Made by a program: the position numbers and the translations under genes. Under the pieces are notes generated by a model. That model was not told where the DNA came from. It was given only the letters and a program-made list of their open reading frames with translations, and ran no database searches. From Rugamonas apoptosis (lineage in GTDB: Bacteria > Pseudomonadota > Gammaproteobacteria > Burkholderiales > Burkholderiaceae_D): DNA of 64,000 nt. The stretch spans positions 62,001 through 126,000 of the forward strand of contig NZ_JACEZU010000007.1 in assembly GCF_014042355.1 (NCBI RefSeq). The letters run 5' to 3'. Below, piece by piece: positions 8,524-17,280 of this stretch (position 1 is its first letter; each line of letters begins with the position of its first letter).

Positions 8524-8662
8524 AGATATGCGAATCAAAAATAATGCTCATCTGAAATAAAAATTAGCCTTACGTGCCGCGCCGCCGCATAATGCACCTG
8601 TCTCCTCCAACTCCCTAAGAAGAATTGGATTTCACCCGCCCACATTGGCGGGTTTTTTTTTG
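8524..8662 (+). repeat. Triplicated intergenic repeat, copy 2
   Basis: This copy is almost identical to copy 3 and close to copy 1. The -35-like TTAGCC is at 8564-8569, the spacer is 18 bp and the -10 CATAAT is at 8588-8593. An A-to-C change in the terminator arm (CCCGCCCA) shortens the stem by a pair or two but leaves six GC pairs and a nine-T tract. Confidence 0.85.
8600..8661 (+). ncRNA. Predicted ~62-nt small RNA, copy 2
   Basis: It has the same layout as copy 1: CUCCUCC near the 5' end, UCCAA/UUGGA hairpin, then terminator stem CCCGCC/GGCGGG (8635-8652) and T tract (8653-8661). It lies between the 5' end of the serine hydrolase gene and the 3' end of the 8697-9320 gene, on the opposite strand to both. 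Confidence 0.6.
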
Positions 8663-8696
8663 TTCTTCGCGGATACATGGAGAGGATAGGCAGTCA

Positions 8697-9320
8697 TCAT
8701 TCAAATGCGACGTCCTCTATGCGGTAACGGAATTTGCGCCGTTCGGGCAAGTTCCAGCCGGGCCCGGGCGGCACGTTGCGTGGCGCCGGAGCGGGAGGCA
8801 GTTGCACGATCGGGGCGGGAATCTTTGCGGCCAACAAGGCCAGCACGAATTTGGTGATGTCGTCGGCCGGTGCGACCGGCGCCGCCAGTTTCGCCTGCTT
8901 GGCCTGCTCACTGCGCAGGCGGCACGCCAGATAAAAACGCTCGTCGCCGGGCCGGCGAATATACAGATCCGTCCACGCATTGCGCGTAGTGCGTGCGAAC
9001 GACTGCGCGAACTGGTTGGGCGACACAGTCCGCCCGCGATGGATGATGTGATCGCCCTCCACCCGCGCGTAGTTATGCTCGCCGTAGCTCCACGAACGCA
9101 GCACCGTCCCCTCCGGCAGGAAAAGCGACTTCCATTGATAGCCGCGCACGCAATCCGCGTCCGCCCCTTGCTGCCGCACTTCCCGCGCGCAGATCCAGCT
9201 ATTGACGGCGTCTGTAACGGCCGCGGCAAGATCTTGTGGGCCACCGTTGCCCTGGCGAAGGTGGGCGACCAGGCGGGACAAGGTACTGCTGTGGAGGGGC
9301 AGGCTCACTGTGGATTCCAT
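8697..9320 (-). CDS. Hypothetical protein sharing a motif with the 62-residue protein at 44772-44960
   Basis: No known family is recognised. The product has 207 residues without a signal peptide or membrane helix: an N-terminal helical part, a central region with SLFLPEGTVLRSWSYGEHN and VSPNQF, then RNAWTDLYIRRPGDERFYLA, and a Pro-rich C-terminus (PAPIVQLPPAPAPRNVPPGPG). The central pattern SPxQF...TR..W..L..R.PG..R..LA is also seen in the small protein at 44772-44960, which suggests a shared domain. The ATG at 9320 has GGAGAA upstream. Short 10-bp phased repeats lie about 65-105 bp upstream. The repeated RRPG/LA pattern and Arg content might suit DNA or RNA contact, but that is a guess. Confidence 0.65.
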   Translation of the reverse strand: MESTVSLPLHSSTLSRLVAHLRQGNGGPQDLAAAVTDAVNSWICAREVRQQGADADCVRGYQWKSLFLPEGTVLRSWSYGEHNYARVEGDHIIHRGRTVSPNQFAQSFARTTRNAWTDLYIRRPGDERFYLACRLRSEQAKQAKLAAPVAPADDITKFVLALLAAKIPAPIVQLPPAPAPRNVPPGPGWNLPERRKFRYRIEDVAFE

Positions 9321-9385
9321 TCTATTTCTCCTTCTGGTTTTTTCTGCATCCTCCTATTTAGATCGGAAAACCCGGAATAGGTTCA

Positions 9386-9426
9386 AACTGAAGAAAGCAG
9401 AAGAAAATAGAAGCGGAAATAGAAGC
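9386..9426. repeat. Short 10-bp phased repeats upstream of the 8697-9320 gene
   Basis: GAAG recurs at 9390, 9400 and 9410, then at 9422, in units of the type AAGAAAATAG. Two GGAA words lie just before it. Three clear units are present. Other 10-bp arrays with different unit sequences occur at 23752-23801 and 44981-45110. Confidence 0.5.
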
Positions 9427-9565
9427 TTCCCCACAGGGGCTCGGAGCGCCCGACTGGGCCTGCCTTCTCGTCCATTCTTGCCGCCAGACAGGGGCAGAAA
9501 GGCAGGATCAGTTCGAACATGCGGCTAACACGCGCGGCGAACTTTTCAATTCCGGCTTAACAGCA

Positions 9566-9703
9566 GATATGCGATTCAAAAATAATGCTCATCGGAAATA
9601 AGAATTAGCCTTACGTGCCGCGCCGCCGCATAATGCACCTGTCTCCTCCAACTCCCTAAGAAGAATTGGATTTCACCCGCCAACATTGGCGGGTTTTTTT
9701 TTG
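9566..9703 (+). repeat. Triplicated intergenic repeat, copy 3
   Basis: The -35-like TTAGCC (9606-9611), 18-bp spacer and -10 CATAAT (9630-9635) match copy 2. The terminator hairpin is at 9677-9694 with nine T residues at 9695-9703. Only a few substitutions separate it from copy 2, so this pair looks recently duplicated. Confidence 0.85.
9642..9703 (+). ncRNA. Predicted ~62-nt small RNA, copy 3
   Basis: It has the same predicted body as copy 2, with the full eight-pair terminator stem of copy 1. It ends 15 bp before the A tract of a minus-strand terminator, so the two convergent transcripts end side by side. Confidence 0.6.
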
Positions 9704-9717
9704 CCTCAACATGCGCG

Positions 9718-9752
9718 AAAAAAAACAGCCCGCGCATCTTGCGATGGGCGGG
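9718..9752 (-). terminator. Intrinsic terminator of the 9775-10098 gene
   Basis: An 11-bp stem GCCCGCGCATC/GATGGGCGGGC with one mismatch and loop TTGC is followed on the minus strand by eight T residues (A run at 9718-9725). It lies just after the stop of the small exported protein. Confidence 0.8.
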
Positions 9753-9774
9753 CGTTGCGAGGGCCACGGGCCGT

Positions 9775-10098
9775 CTAGCCGGCGGTGCGGGCGTTGTGCT
9801 TCTTGCGGTAGATCTTGTTGCTGGTGTGGTCCAGTTCCTTGTTCAGGTGGGCCCGCTCCTGCGGCGTCACTTTGCCGTCCGCCTTGGCCTTTTCCTTGTC
9901 CGACTCGATCTTCGCTTCGCGCTTTTCCAGGTTCAGCGTTTCCCTGGCCGTCAGCTGGCCGCTGTTGACGCCCTGCTCAATGCGCATTTCCTGCCGTTCC
10001 TGCCGGGCGTCGACCTTCGGCGTGGTCGTGCTCTGGGCGAAGGCCGGTGCGATCAGGGTGGCCAGGGCTGCCGTCAACAACAGTTTATTGATCTTCAT
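9775..10098 (-). CDS. Small exported charged helical protein
   Basis: From ATG 10098 (GAGGA upstream) the product is 107 residues. It has a clean signal peptide (MKINKLLLTAALATLIAPAFA) and a mature part of about 85 residues that is strongly charged and helical, with QERQEMRIEQGVNSGQLT, LEKREAKIE, KADGKVTPQER and KIYRKKHN. The two xxGxLTxxE/DGKVTPQE segments look like degenerate EF-hand-like or spectrin-like repeats. Similar small periplasmic proteins are widespread in Burkholderiales and have no known function. It has its own downstream terminator, so it is probably monocistronic. Confidence 0.8.
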   Translation of the reverse strand: MKINKLLLTAALATLIAPAFAQSTTTPKVDARQERQEMRIEQGVNSGQLTARETLNLEKREAKIESDKEKAKADGKVTPQERAHLNKELDHTSNKIYRKKHNARTAG

Positions 10099-10224
10099 TT
10101 TGGTATCCTCTATCGTCTCGGTTGCGGGCAACGCGCCCATGCATACTTTAACGAAGCGGATACCGATCGGTGCACCGCTCAACTGTAAGGAGTGTAAGCA
10201 GATGCTACATCCCCAGCCGCGCCG

Positions 10225-11463
10225 CTAGCTGGCGATGCCCGCCCTGTCCAGCATCGCGTGCAGCAGCACGTTGCAACCGGCTTCCAGATGTTCCGACTTG
10301 GCATCCTCGATCTCGTTGTGGCTGATGCCGTCCTTGCAGGGCACGAAGATCATGCCGGCCGGCGCCACGCGCGCCGCGTAGATGGCATCGTGCCCGGCGC
10401 CGGACACCACGTCCATGGTCGAATACCCGAGCTTCCCGGTGGCCTTGCGCACGGCCCCCACGCAGTCCGGATGGAACGGGCATGGCGGATAGTAGGACAC
10501 GCGCTCCACCGTGATGCCCAGCCCCGTCTCACTGCGGGTGCGCTCGACGAAGGCCAGCATCTCCTCGTGCATGGCGATGAGCAGCGTGTCGTTCACGTTG
10601 CGCAGGTCGATGCTGAATTTGACTTCGCCCGGTATCACATTGCGGCTGTTGGGGAACACCTGCACCATGCCCACCGTGCCCCGTCCATAGGGCGGATAGC
10701 GGTTGGCGATGGCCACCACTTCCTGCATGATCTTCGTGGCCACCTGCAGCGCGTCCTTGCGCAAGCCCATGGGCGTGGGGCCCGCGTGCGCTTCCATGCC
10801 CGTCACCACGCAGTCGTACCAGCTCAGGCCCATCACGGCCGGCACCACGCCGATCACCTTGTCGGCGTCCTCCAGCACCGGCCCCTGTTCGATGTGGGCT
10901 TCAAAATAGGCGCCGATGGGATGCTGGCCCGGCACCTCGCTGCCCTTGTAGCCGATACGCTCCAGTTCCTCGCCCACCGACTTGCCTTCCACGTCGCGCG
11001 CCGCGTAGGCCGTCTCCAGGCTGAAGGCGCCGCAGAACACGCCGGAGCCCATCATCACGGGCACAAAGCGCGAGCCTTCCTCATTGGTCCAGAACGCAAC
11101 CTCGATCGGCGCCTCGGTCTGGATATTCAAGTCGTTCAAGGTGCGCACCACTTCCAGCCCGGCCAGCACACCGTAGTTGCCATCGAACTTGCCGCCCGTG
11201 GGCTGGGTGTCGATGTGGCTGCCCGTGACCACCGGCGGCAGCGCGTTGTTGCGGCCGGCGCGGCGCATGAACACGTTGCCGATCTGGTCCACCGTGACCG
11301 ACAAACCGGCCGCCTTGCCCCAGCCGACCACCAAGTCGCGCCCCTGTCGATCCAGATCCGTCAGCGTCAGCCGTTTGACGCCGCCCTTGGGGGTGGCGCC
11401 GATGCGGGCCAGTTCCATCAGCGCCGCCCACAGGCGTTCGCCGTTGATACGCATTTCGCTCAT
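10225..11463 (-). CDS. N-carbamoyl-beta-alanine amidohydrolase (M20 hydantoinase/carbamoylase)
   Basis: The product has 412 residues with the M20 carbamoylase signature: GSHIDTQPTGGKFDGNYG (metal His and Asp), NEEGSRF, EAHIEQGP and a late SHNE metal His. It hydrolyses N-carbamoyl-beta-alanine (ureidopropionate) to beta-alanine, CO2 and ammonia. The start at ATG 11463 has AGGAG upstream. It lies 14 bp after the dihydropyrimidinase gene, at the end of the pyrimidine operon. Allantoate amidohydrolase is the close alternative, but the neighbours (PreTA, dihydropyrimidinase, aminotransferase) favour the pyrimidine role. Confidence 0.9.
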   Translation of the reverse strand: MSEMRINGERLWAALMELARIGATPKGGVKRLTLTDLDRQGRDLVVGWGKAAGLSVTVDQIGNVFMRRAGRNNALPPVVTGSHIDTQPTGGKFDGNYGVLAGLEVVRTLNDLNIQTEAPIEVAFWTNEEGSRFVPVMMGSGVFCGAFSLETAYAARDVEGKSVGEELERIGYKGSEVPGQHPIGAYFEAHIEQGPVLEDADKVIGVVPAVMGLSWYDCVVTGMEAHAGPTPMGLRKDALQVATKIMQEVVAIANRYPPYGRGTVGMVQVFPNSRNVIPGEVKFSIDLRNVNDTLLIAMHEEMLAFVERTRSETGLGITVERVSYYPPCPFHPDCVGAVRKATGKLGYSTMDVVSGAGHDAIYAARVAPAGMIFVPCKDGISHNEIEDAKSEHLEAGCNVLLHAMLDRAGIAS

Positions 11464-11477
11464 GTCACACTCCTTGT

Positions 11478-12890
<1,413 letters not shown>

Positions 12891-14375
12891 TTATGGCTGA
12901 GCCGCCGCGCGCATGGCCGGCAGCGCCTTACCTTTCATCAGCACACCATACACCAGCGCCGAAATGGCAATGCCGACGAACCAGGCGTAGGTGTAAATGG
13001 TCTTGAAGCCGTCCGCCACGCCGGGGAAGGAGGACGGGAAGGCGGCGTTCAGGAAGCCGGGAATATTGGGCACCACGCCGACCACGAAGGCCACCAGCGC
13101 CGCCGTGTTCCAGCCATTGCCGTAGGAGTAGCCGCCGTCTTCGCGGTACAGCTGCGCCACGTCCAGCTCCGTCTTGCGCACCATGTAGTAGTCGATGATC
13201 AGGATACCGGCGATGGGGCCCAGCAGCGCGGAATAGCCGATCAGCCAGGTGAAAATGTAGCCCTGGGTCGATTCCAGTATCTTCCACGGCATCATCAGGA
13301 TCGCGATCGAGGCCGTGATGTAGCCGCCCGTCTTGTACGAGATCAGGCGGGGCGCCAGCGAGGAGAAATCGTAGGCCGGCCCCACCAAGTTGGCCGCCAG
13401 GTTCACACTGACCGTATCGATCAGCAGGATCAGCAGCGCCACCAGCACCGCCACACCCGTCATGCGGCTGGACAGGTCGACCGGGTCCCAGATCGCCTTG
13501 CCGTACAAGACCACGGTGGCCGAGGTGACGATCACCGCCATCATGGCCAGCAATCCCATGGGCACGGGCAGGCCGACGGACTGGCCCAGCACCTGGTCGC
13601 GCTGCGAGCGGGCGAAGCGGGTGAAGTCGGGGATGTTGAGCGCCAGCGTGGCCCAGAAGCCCACCATGGCCGTCAGCGAGGGCCAGAACGCGGACCAGAA
13701 CTGGCCAGCCTTCTTGCCACCTTCAACGAATTGCGACGGCGCCGACAGCAGGTCGCCGAAGCCGCCCGCCTTGTTGTACACCCATCCCAGCAGCACGAAG
13801 CAGATCAGGATCTTGAGCGGCGCCGTGTAGGTTTCCAGTTTGCGGATGGCGTCCATGCCGTGCACGATGTACCAGAACTGGATGCCCCAGAACGCGAGGA
13901 AACACGCCAGTTGCGCGCCGTTGATGCCGAGCCCCGCGATCTTGGCGCCGCCGATCTCGCCGCCCATCATCACGCCCAGCAGCGTGTAGATCATCTGGCC
14001 GCCGAACCAGGTCTGGATGCCGTACCAGCCGCAGGCCACGATGGCGCGCATCAGCGCCGGCAGCCGCGCGCCGGTGGTGCCGAACGAGGAACGGGCCAGC
14101 ACCGCGTAGGGGATGCCGTACTTGGTGCCGGCATGGCCGATGGCCAGCATCGGCAGCAGCACGATGGCGTTGGCCAGGAACACGGTCAGCACGGCCTGCC
14201 AGCCGGACATGCCGCCTTCGATCAGACTGGCCGACAGGGTGTAGGCCGGGATGCACATCACCATGCCCACCCACAGCGCGGCGAAGTGATACCAGCGCCA
14301 GCTGCGTTGCGCCGCCGTGGTGGGCGCCAGATCTTCATTCCATAGTTGCGTGCTGCCAGTCGGTTCTTTACTCAC
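12891..14375 (-). CDS. NCS1 family nucleobase transporter (uracil/hydantoin type)
   Basis: A polytopic membrane protein of 494 residues with about twelve helices. NCS1 features include WNEDLAPTTAAQRSW near the N-terminus, GYGIPYAVLARSSFG-like helix sequence and NIPDFTRFA. It probably imports uracil, thymine or dihydropyrimidines with sodium or protons. I chose GTG 14375 because GGAGAG sits 8 nt upstream. A longer frame to 14486 would add an unusual N-terminus and remove the intergenic stem-loop. It lies between preA and the dihydropyrimidinase gene. The exact substrate cannot be read from sequence. Confidence 0.9.
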   Translation of the reverse strand: MSKEPTGSTQLWNEDLAPTTAAQRSWRWYHFAALWVGMVMCIPAYTLSASLIEGGMSGWQAVLTVFLANAIVLLPMLAIGHAGTKYGIPYAVLARSSFGTTGARLPALMRAIVACGWYGIQTWFGGQMIYTLLGVMMGGEIGGAKIAGLGINGAQLACFLAFWGIQFWYIVHGMDAIRKLETYTAPLKILICFVLLGWVYNKAGGFGDLLSAPSQFVEGGKKAGQFWSAFWPSLTAMVGFWATLALNIPDFTRFARSQRDQVLGQSVGLPVPMGLLAMMAVIVTSATVVLYGKAIWDPVDLSSRMTGVAVLVALLILLIDTVSVNLAANLVGPAYDFSSLAPRLISYKTGGYITASIAILMMPWKILESTQGYIFTWLIGYSALLGPIAGILIIDYYMVRKTELDVAQLYREDGGYSYGNGWNTAALVAFVVGVVPNIPGFLNAAFPSSFPGVADGFKTIYTYAWFVGIAISALVYGVLMKGKALPAMRAAAQP

Positions 14376-14405
14376 GTTGCTCTCTCCAAGGGTTGATGAG
14401 GCCTC

Positions 14406-14441
14406 TGGCCCCGTCACCTGCGCAAGCCTGGTGACGGGCCA
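14406..14441 (-). promoter_or_regulatory. Strong stem-loop inside the pyrimidine operon
   Basis: TGGCCCCGTCACC (14406-14418) pairs with GGTGACGGGCCA (14430-14441): 12 pairs with one bulged C and an 11-nt loop. No T tract follows, so it is not a normal terminator. It lies in the 117-bp preA-transporter gap and may be an mRNA stabiliser, processing site or attenuator. A TATAAAAATT box on the minus strand nearby (about 14459-14468) might be a secondary promoter. Confidence 0.55.
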
Positions 14442-14492
14442 GTGTATCTCAGTCTCTGCAATTTTTATACCTAACCCTGTACTCACGCCGAA

Positions 14493-15845
14493 CTAGTTTT
14501 GGACCACCTCCGCCGCCGGCTGCTGGAGCGCGCCCGGTACCGCGCCTTGCGCTGGACTTTGTGCCGTGCCTGGTGCGGATTCCGCGCGCGGATTGCGCGG
14601 GTCCTGGGTCCAGTTCATGTACGGCTTGCCCGTCTTCTGCGGCACCATCGTGATGCAGCCCTGCACCGGACAGGTGATTTCGCACAGATTGCAACCGACG
14701 CATTCCTCCTTGATCACCTCATACCGGCGTCCACCCGCCTGGTCGACCAGTTGCGCGATGGACTGGTGCGACGTGTCCTCGCACGCCACGTAGCAGCGGC
14801 CGCACTGGATGCAATCGTCCTGGTTGATCTGGGCGATCACCTGGTAATTCATATCCAGGTATTTCCAGTCCGTCGTGTTGGGCACGGCCTTGCCGGCGAA
14901 CTCGCTGATGCTGCGATAACCTTTCTCGTCCATCCAGCGCGACAGGCCGTCCTTCATCTCCTCGACGATGCGGAAGCCGTGCAGCATGGCCGCCGTGCAC
15001 ACCTGCACCGAGCCGGCGCCCAGCGCGATAAACTCGGCCGCGTCGCGCCAGTTGCCGATGCCGCCGATGCCGGAGATGGGCAGGCCCGCCGTGGCCGGGT
15101 CGCGCGCGATCTCGGCCACCATGTTGAGCGCGATCGGCTTGACGGCCGTGCCGCAATAGCCGCCGTGCGTGCTGGCCCCGCCCACCGCCGGGAAGGCCAC
15201 CATGCGGTCCAGGTCCAGGTGGGTGATGGAATTGATGGTGTTGATCAGCGAAACGGCGTCCGCCCCGCCCTCCCTGGCCGCGCGGGCCGGCCCCCGGATG
15301 TCCGTGATGTTGGGGGTGAGCTTGACGATCACGGGCAGCTTCGAATGCTTCTTGCACCAGCTGGTCACCATGCGCACATACTCGGGCACCTGGCCCACGG
15401 CCGCGCCCATGCCGCGCTCCGGCATGCCGTGCGGGCAGCCGAAATTGAGCTCGATGCCGTCGGCGCCGGTCGCTTCCACCAGCGGCAGAATATCGGCCCA
15501 TGCCTTTTCCTCGCACGGCAGCATCAGCGACACGATCAGCGCGCGGTCCGGCCAATCCTTCTTGACCTGGGTGATCTCGCGCAGGTTGATTTCCAGCGAG
15601 CGGTCGGTGATCAGTTCGATGTTGTTAAAGCCGATCACTTCGCGGTTCTTGCCGTAATGGGCCGAGTAGCGCGACGATACGTTGACGGCTGGTGGATCTT
15701 CGCCCAGCGTCTTCCACACCACGCCGCCCCAGCCGGCCTCGAAAGCGCGCACCACGTTGTAAGCCTTGTCCGTCGGCGGCGCGGACGCGAGCCAGAACGG
15801 ATTGGGCGACTTGATGCCGCAGAATTCTATGCTCAGATCAGCCAT
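14493..15845 (-). CDS. preA: NAD-dependent dihydropyrimidine dehydrogenase subunit PreA
   Basis: A 450-residue flavoprotein. An FMN-binding TIM barrel of the dihydroorotate dehydrogenase type spans about 1-310 (ELNFGCPHGMPERGMG, SGIGGIGNW). The C-terminal ferredoxin module has two 4Fe-4S motifs (CIQCGRCYVAC and CVGCNLCEITCP). A Pro/Ala/Gln-rich tail of about 30 residues follows. It reduces uracil and thymine at C5-C6 with electrons from PreT. Its ATG overlaps the preT stop by 8 bp, so the subunits are translationally coupled. Confidence 0.95.
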   Translation of the reverse strand: MADLSIEFCGIKSPNPFWLASAPPTDKAYNVVRAFEAGWGGVVWKTLGEDPPAVNVSSRYSAHYGKNREVIGFNNIELITDRSLEINLREITQVKKDWPDRALIVSLMLPCEEKAWADILPLVEATGADGIELNFGCPHGMPERGMGAAVGQVPEYVRMVTSWCKKHSKLPVIVKLTPNITDIRGPARAAREGGADAVSLINTINSITHLDLDRMVAFPAVGGASTHGGYCGTAVKPIALNMVAEIARDPATAGLPISGIGGIGNWRDAAEFIALGAGSVQVCTAAMLHGFRIVEEMKDGLSRWMDEKGYRSISEFAGKAVPNTTDWKYLDMNYQVIAQINQDDCIQCGRCYVACEDTSHQSIAQLVDQAGGRRYEVIKEECVGCNLCEITCPVQGCITMVPQKTGKPYMNWTQDPRNPRAESAPGTAQSPAQGAVPGALQQPAAEVVQN

Positions 15846-17214
15846 GATGCGGCTCCTTGTTCGATTGGATGTCGCGGTGGATGGCCAGCGCGGCCAGCTT
15901 CCCGTGCTGTACGGCCTGCACCGTCAAGTCCTGCCCGGGCGCCACGCAGTCGCCGCCGGCGTAGATGCGCGGCAGGATGGTGCGGAACTGAGCGTCCACA
16001 TGGATCTTGTCGCCGTCGCGCTGCAAGGTCCTGGCCAGCGGATCGCCAATGCTGTCCGGGTCCATGCTCTGGCCGATGGCCTTGAAGATGGCGTCGGCCG
16101 CGATCTCGAACGTCTCGCCGGTGCCGGCCAGCCGGCCGTTGTTCAACGCCGTCTTCTCGAAGCGCATGGCGCGCACGCGGCCCGCCTCGTCCAACAGCAC
16201 TTGCTGCGGCTGGGCCCAGGTGCGCATGCGGACCTGGTTTTCCATCGCGATGTGCTGCTCATGGCCGGTGGCGCTCATGGCGTCGAAGCCGCGCCGGTAC
16301 ACCAGCGTCACCTCCTCCGCCCCCAGGCGCCGGATCTGCACCGCCATGTCGATGGCCGTGTTGCCCGCGCCGATCACGATCACCCGCGCCGGCACCGGCA
16401 GTTGCGACAAATCGTCCGCTTGGCGCAGCGCGGCAATGTAGTCCACGGCCGCCAGCAGGCCCGGCGCGTCCTCGCCCGTCAGCCCCAGGCGGCGGCTGGC
16501 GCCCAGGCCCAGGCCCAGGAACACGGCGTCGTACTGGGCCTGCAAATCCTTCAACTGCACATTACCGCCCAGGGTCTGGCCGTGGCGGATCTCGATGCCG
16601 CCTATGCCGAGCAGGAACGCCACTTCCTTCTGCGCGAAGTCGTCCGTCAGCTTGTACTTGGCGATGCCGTATTCATTGAGGCCGCCCGATTTTTCCCTGG
16701 CCTCGTAGATGACGACATCGTTGCCCAGCATGGCCAGCCGGTGCGCGCACGACAGCCCGGCCGGGCCGGCACCCACCACGGCGATCCTGCGCCCCGTGGC
16801 CGGCGCGCGCTGGAACGGATGCTCGCTGAACGTCATGTGGTCCACGGCGTAGCGCTGCAGCAGGCCGATCTTCACGGGCTGCCCTTCCGCGTCGTGATTG
16901 CGTACGCAGGCGTCCTCGCACAGGATCTCGGTCGGGCACACGCGGGCGCAACTGCCACCCAGGATGTTCTGCTTGAGGATGCCGGCGGCGGCGCCGTTGA
17001 CATTGCCTTCATGGATATTGCGGATGAAGCTCGCCACGTCGATTTCGGACGGACAGATACGCGAGCAAGGCGCATCGTAGCAATACAGGCAGCGCGCGCT
17101 TTCAATCGCCGCCTGGCGCGCATTGAGCGCGGGCGCCAGGTCGGTGAAATGCTCGGCCAGCGCGCTGCTGGATTGCCGGGACTGCGGCATGTACTTCAGG
17201 GATTCGATCATCAT
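15838..17214 (-). CDS. preT: NAD-dependent dihydropyrimidine dehydrogenase subunit PreT
   Basis: This is the electron-entry subunit. An N-terminal Fe-S domain (CLYCYDAPCSRICP and CARVCPTEILCEDAC) is followed by an FAD site (VVGAGPAGLSCA) and an NAD(P) site (VIGAGNTAIDMA), and ends with IYAGGDCVAPG. ATG 17214 has AGGA 7 nt upstream and gives 458 residues. A GTG at 17256 would add 14 residues but has a poorer ribosome site. It passes electrons to PreA. The gene lies between mmsA and preA in the operon. Confidence 0.94.
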   Translation of the reverse strand: MMIESLKYMPQSRQSSSALAEHFTDLAPALNARQAAIESARCLYCYDAPCSRICPSEIDVASFIRNIHEGNVNGAAAGILKQNILGGSCARVCPTEILCEDACVRNHDAEGQPVKIGLLQRYAVDHMTFSEHPFQRAPATGRRIAVVGAGPAGLSCAHRLAMLGNDVVIYEAREKSGGLNEYGIAKYKLTDDFAQKEVAFLLGIGGIEIRHGQTLGGNVQLKDLQAQYDAVFLGLGLGASRRLGLTGEDAPGLLAAVDYIAALRQADDLSQLPVPARVIVIGAGNTAIDMAVQIRRLGAEEVTLVYRRGFDAMSATGHEQHIAMENQVRMRTWAQPQQVLLDEAGRVRAMRFEKTALNNGRLAGTGETFEIAADAIFKAIGQSMDPDSIGDPLARTLQRDGDKIHVDAQFRTILPRIYAGGDCVAPGQDLTVQAVQHGKLAALAIHRDIQSNKEPHHG

Positions 17215-17280
17215 CTTCAATTCCTGACTGGGGCTGGTTGACGGGGGCTTGGTCACGCACCTGCATGCGGCAGGCCGGCC

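Noticed and set aside
7166-9703. Small proteins coded inside the three repeats
   Set aside because: Frames beginning TTG-GAT in the repeats run into the terminator and are not conserved beyond it, so an RNA gene is the better reading.
12891-14486. Longer start for the NCS1 transporter at 14486
   Set aside because: It would translate through the intergenic stem-loop, and GTG 14375 has a proper ribosome site.
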